This document shows, piece after piece, positions 60,980 to 64,000 of a DNA stretch of 64,000 nucleotides. Below the pieces are notes generated by a model. That model was not told the origin of the DNA. It searched no databases and saw only the letters and a list, made by a program, of their open reading frames with translations. Position 1 is the first letter of the stretch, and every line of letters begins with the position of its first letter. The translations under genes were made by a program, and so were the position numbers. This DNA comes from SKVR01 sp046291875 (GTDB lineage Bacteria; Bacteroidota; Bacteroidia; Bacteroidales; UBA7960), in the NCBI GenBank assembly GCA_046291875.1, contig JBKBSF010000011.1:1-64000 (forward strand). The letters run 5' to 3'.

Positions 60980-61999
60980 TTACTCTACCACCAACCTCTT
61001 TCTTAGCTCCATGGTTTCACGCAGCCGGTATATAGCACGGCGTGCCTGGTAGAAATCAAGGGTTTGATCGCCATCGGAGAATGCCTTGGGTGGGCATTCA
61101 TGTATTTCGATCAATACACCATCGGCACCGGCCATTACGGAGGCCAGGGCCAGAGGCTCTACATAGTTGCGTATACCCACACCATGAGAGGGGTCGCTGA
61201 ATACAGGCAGATGGCTCTTGTCGCGCAGGTAAGGGATGGCATTCAAATCCATGGTGTTGCGGTACGACTTTTCAAAAGTGCGGATGCCTCGCTCGCACAG
61301 GATGATGTTTTCGTTGCCATTGGAGAAAATGTACTCGGCAGAAGCCAGAAACTCATCCAGTGTGCCCGACATGCCCCTTTTGAGCAGCACAGGTTTGCCT
61401 GCCTTGCCCAGCTCGTCAAGCAGGTTGTAATTCTGGGAGTTGCGGGTGCCCACCTGAAAAACATCCACATACTCATACATTTGCTCTATCTGAGATACCT
61501 GCATCACTTCACTTACTACTTTAATGCCATTGGCACGGCAATGTGCCGAAAAGAATTTCAATCCTTCGATGCCCAGGCCTCGAAACGAATAGGGCGAGCT
61601 GCGGGGCTTGAAAATGCCTCCCCGCATAAACCGGATGTTGTTTTCCTTCAGGAATTCAACGGTACGGATAACCTGCTCCTCGTTTTCTACCGAACAAGGA
61701 CCCATTACAATGGTCAGGTCATTGCGCGATATCGTAGTGCCATCCTCAAATCGAACCTCCGTATCGTGTACCTTCCATTTGCGCGAAACCAGTTTGTTGG
61801 CATCTTCAACAATATGGATGTCTCTTACGCCGGGCAGGCTGCCGAAGTATCGGATGTCGGTTTCCTGCCTTCCGTTACAGATAAGATATTTGCCTTGCCG
61901 GGTTTCCACAAGGCTGGCTTTAAAGCCAAAGTTTTTAAGTTCCTTGAAAATGTTGTCCAGAGTCGGATCTGCAAGGTTTTCCTGGAGTTGGATTAGCAT
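60980..61999 (-). CDS. aroF: 3-deoxy-7-phosphoheptulonate synthase (DAHP synthase)
   Basis: This is the first enzyme of aromatic amino-acid synthesis, condensing phosphoenolpyruvate and erythrose-4-phosphate. The 339 residues start with an extra ferredoxin-like domain (about 1-72) as in the type I-beta enzymes of Thermotoga, where it mediates feedback inhibition. The barrel has IVMGPCSVENEEQV, FMRGGIFKPRSSPYSFRGLG, LLKRGMSGTLDEF and VFSDPSHGVGIRN, carrying the metal and phosphate ligands. It follows trpA by 54 bases, which suggests a joint aromatic/tryptophan transcript. Confidence 0.93.
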   Translation of the reverse strand: MLIQLQENLADPTLDNIFKELKNFGFKASLVETRQGKYLICNGRQETDIRYFGSLPGVRDIHIVEDANKLVSRKWKVHDTEVRFEDGTTISRNDLTIVMGPCSVENEEQVIRTVEFLKENNIRFMRGGIFKPRSSPYSFRGLGIEGLKFFSAHCRANGIKVVSEVMQVSQIEQMYEYVDVFQVGTRNSQNYNLLDELGKAGKPVLLKRGMSGTLDEFLASAEYIFSNGNENIILCERGIRTFEKSYRNTMDLNAIPYLRDKSHLPVFSDPSHGVGIRNYVEPLALASVMAGADGVLIEIHECPPKAFSDGDQTLDFYQARRAIYRLRETMELRKRLVVE

Positions 62000-62053
62000 A
62001 CTTTGAGGTATTGGGTTTTGTATGGGATTATTAGTAATGTTAAGAGGGCTGGG

Positions 62054-62830
62054 TTATGCCAGTCCCAGGTCTGCCATAAGCCAGTCAATGGCTTTTGCAG
62101 GGTCGGGGGTTTGAGTCAGCTTTTTCAGGAAGGCAGAGCCGCAAATGGCACCATGCAGGTTTTTCCATGCCAGTTGAAGGGTTTGCGGATTGTGGATGCC
62201 AAAACCTCCTATCAAAGGGTTTTGCAACTCCATAGCCATGAGCCTTTCGAAGTATTTTTGCTGTGCAGCACCAAAATCCTGTTGCTGGCCTGTGATGGCT
62301 GCCGAGCTTACCACGTATATGAACGCATCCGACAGCTGATCGATTTTACGGATCCGCTGCTCAGAGGTTTGAGGGGTGATAAGGAATACCGGGCTGATGT
62401 TGTTTTCCTGAAAGAGCGACTGGTATTCCTGTTCATATTCTTCCAGGGGCAGATCGGGCAGGATAAGCCCGGAGGTACCGCATTGGGCAGCTTCTTTCAG
62501 AAACCGTTCAAAGCCATATTGTAATACAGGATTCAGATAACCCATCAGCAGGATGGGGATGTGAAGCCTGCTGCGAAATTCCTGAAGCTGCTCCATCAGC
62601 AAGCCTATGTGCATGCCGTTGGCAATGGCCACACTGCTGCTTTGTTGTATTACAGGCCCGTCGGCAAGCGGATCGGAATAGGGCATGCCTACCTCCAGGA
62701 AGTCTATCCCGGCGCGCTGCGCAGCATCTATGATGCCTTGGGTGCTGTGCAGATCAGGATATCCTGCTGTAAAGAACAGTGACAAAAGGTTTTTATTTTT
62801 CCTCTGAAACAATTGCTGTATAGCGTTCAT
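62054..62830 (-). CDS. trpA: tryptophan synthase alpha subunit
   Basis: This subunit cleaves indole-3-glycerol phosphate and passes indole to TrpB. The 258 residues contain LFFTAGYPDLHSTQGIIDAA, the catalytic Glu in DFLEVGMPYSDPLADGPVIQ, the second acidic residue in SGLILPDLPLEEY, and the phosphate-binding GGFGIHNPQT with AICGSAFLKKL. It lies between trpB (138 bases upstream) and aroF. Confidence 0.95.
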   Translation of the reverse strand: MNAIQQLFQRKNKNLLSLFFTAGYPDLHSTQGIIDAAQRAGIDFLEVGMPYSDPLADGPVIQQSSSVAIANGMHIGLLMEQLQEFRSRLHIPILLMGYLNPVLQYGFERFLKEAAQCGTSGLILPDLPLEEYEQEYQSLFQENNISPVFLITPQTSEQRIRKIDQLSDAFIYVVSSAAITGQQQDFGAAQQKYFERLMAMELQNPLIGGFGIHNPQTLQLAWKNLHGAICGSAFLKKLTQTPDPAKAIDWLMADLGLA

Positions 62831-62967
62831 TTGATAATTGTTTGGTTTGATACTTATCTGAATGTGCTGATTTTTTGATCTAAGTTCCCGCTTTTACGCC
62901 CTGTAGCAAGATTACTGTCATGTGTTCCGGCTGCTTTCGAAGGCTTTAAGTTTCTGACGTAGTTTGC

Positions 62968-64000
62968 TCACTTGACAAAGTGTTGCTGATAAGTTTGCAA
63001 ATCTTTATCTCCTCGTCCTGATAGGCAAACGACCACCACATCAGACTTGCTGAGTGTAAGTTTGGGTAGCACCGCCAGGGCATGTGCTGTTTCCAGGGCA
63101 GGAATAATACCTTCTGTTTGTGAAAGCATTTGAGCTGCCTTCAGGGCTTCCTGATCGGTAATGGGCAGGTAGTGAGCCAGTTTGCTCTGGTGCAGATGGG
63201 CATGGAGGGGTCCAATGCCGGGGTAGTCGAGGCCTGCAGAAACAGAATGCGCTTCCATGATCTGCCCGTCGGAGGTTTGCATCAGCAAGGTTTTACAGCC
63301 ATGGATAATTCCGGGGCTTCCCCTGTAAAGAGTTGCTGCCGTTAGTTCAGTATCAACTCCTTGTCCGGCAGCTTCTGCGCCAATTAGCTGGGTTTTTCCG
63401 TTGCCGATGAAGTGAAAGAATGCACCGGCAGCATTGCTGCCACCCCCGGCACAGGCTACCACATGGGTTGGGACTGACAGGTTTTCTTTATCCTGCAACT
63501 GACTGGCAATTTCACTGCTGATTACTGACTGCAGCCTGGCCACCAGGTCAGGGTAAGGATGCGGACCAATGGTCGATCCAATAAGGTAGTAGGTATCGTC
63601 GGGGTGGCTGATCCAGTGGCGTATGGCTTCGTTGGTGGCATCTTTCAGGCTTTTGCTTCCCGATTCTACCGGCACCACTTCGGCACCCAGCATTTGCATG
63701 CGCAGCACATTGGGTTGCTGGCGGGCAATGTCCTTACTGCCCATGAATACTGTGCAAGGGATCTTCAGCAGGGCACAAACAGTGGCAGTGGCAACACCGT
63801 GCTGGCCGGCACCTGTTTCTGCGATGATTCGCTTTTTGCCCAGGTAGCGCGCCACAAGTGCCTGGCCCACCACATTATTGAGTTTGTGTGCACCTGTATG
63901 GCAAAGATCTTCGCGCTTCAGGTAGATCCTCGCTCCGAGAGCTTGCGAAAGGTTGGCGGCAAAATACAGTGGTGTAGGGCGGCCTACATAATCGCGCAGC
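62968..64000 (-). CDS. trpB: tryptophan synthase beta subunit, partial at the window end
   Basis: This is the PLP enzyme that joins indole with serine. The gene is open to the window edge and lacks its start, with 343 codons visible. The first visible residues are LRDYVGRPTPLYFAANLSQA. The PLP lysine is in HTGAHKLNNVVGQALVARYL, then ETGAGQHGVATATV, the glycine-rich CAGGGSNAAG and the C-terminal VVVCLSGRGDKDL. An internal ATG exists at the VGQ segment, but starting there would lose the catalytic lysine. It is followed by trpA. Confidence 0.95.
   Translation of the reverse strand, partial: LRDYVGRPTPLYFAANLSQALGARIYLKREDLCHTGAHKLNNVVGQALVARYLGKKRIIAETGAGQHGVATATVCALLKIPCTVFMGSKDIARQQPNVLRMQMLGAEVVPVESGSKSLKDATNEAIRHWISHPDDTYYLIGSTIGPHPYPDLVARLQSVISSEIASQLQDKENLSVPTHVVACAGGGSNAAGAFFHFIGNGKTQLIGAEAAGQGVDTELTAATLYRGSPGIIHGCKTLLMQTSDGQIMEAHSVSAGLDYPGIGPLHAHLHQSKLAHYLPITDQEALKAAQMLSQTEGIIPALETAHALAVLPKLTLSKSDVVVVCLSGRGDKDLQTYQQHFVK

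Noticed and set aside
61064..61996. 310-codon plus-strand open frame
   Set aside because: Antisense shadow of the DAHP synthase gene.

Overview
The window reads as chromosomal DNA of a Bacteroidota bacterium. Several independent signs agree: two secreted proteins with type IX secretion (T9SS, por/gld) C-terminal sorting domains, TAnnTTTG-type -7 promoter boxes with few Shine-Dalgarno sites, a bacterial geranylgeranylglyceryl-phosphate synthase, DUF3276/PUR, DUF5683 and DUF1573 families, and an alternative complex III (act) operon followed by a caa3 oxidase. The oxidase and complex III imply aerobic respiration. I cannot place it below phylum or class from sequence alone. No rRNA, tRNA, CRISPR array, insertion sequence or prophage was found.

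Layout. 1-1233: remnant of a polymorphic-toxin (Rhs) locus, consisting of an orphan Rhs core plus variable tip and a small membrane protein in the position of an immunity gene. 1.5-10.5 kb: housekeeping genes (ahcY, a phosphopantetheinyl transferase, GGGP synthase, a DMT permease, lpdA) and an asparagine synthase-like plus glycosyltransferase pair. 10.5-14 kb (minus strand): nusB, a DUF1573 lipoprotein, yajC, a YbbR-like gene and coaE. 14.4-22.7 kb (plus strand): a PUR-like protein, parA-parB-DUF5683, dapB-lepB, a short arginine decarboxylase and an exported protein. 22.8-31 kb (minus strand): a HlyD/VTC/DUF4956 membrane cassette, a MerTP-like protein without its cysteine pair, a HinfI/CcrM-like methyltransferase with a PD-(D/E)XK protein, and a large hybrid histidine kinase.

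31-47.3 kb is a respiratory island. Minus-strand actABCDEF, a SCO copper chaperone, coxA-coxC-cox4-coxB and heme O synthase would together make quinol:cytochrome c oxidoreductase, the caa3 oxidase and one of its haem precursors. A plus-strand three-cupredoxin protein, related to copper nitrite reductase but lacking its catalytic Asp and His, sits inside the island. A one-haem lipoprotein lies just upstream of actA. 47.4-51.3 kb: a complete Fe(III) ABC importer, plausibly supplying iron to this haem-rich neighbourhood. 51.7-60.8 kb: two T9SS cargo proteins, one a 2168-residue subtilase with five long repeats. 61-64 kb: aroF-like DAHP synthase, trpA and the C-terminal part of trpB (cut by the window end).

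The most unusual items are the cupredoxin protein at 32139, the HlyD-VTC-DUF4956 cassette, the methyltransferase/nuclease-fold pair, the Rhs orphan module, the cysteine-less MerTP-like protein and a structured non-coding stretch near 14.2 kb.
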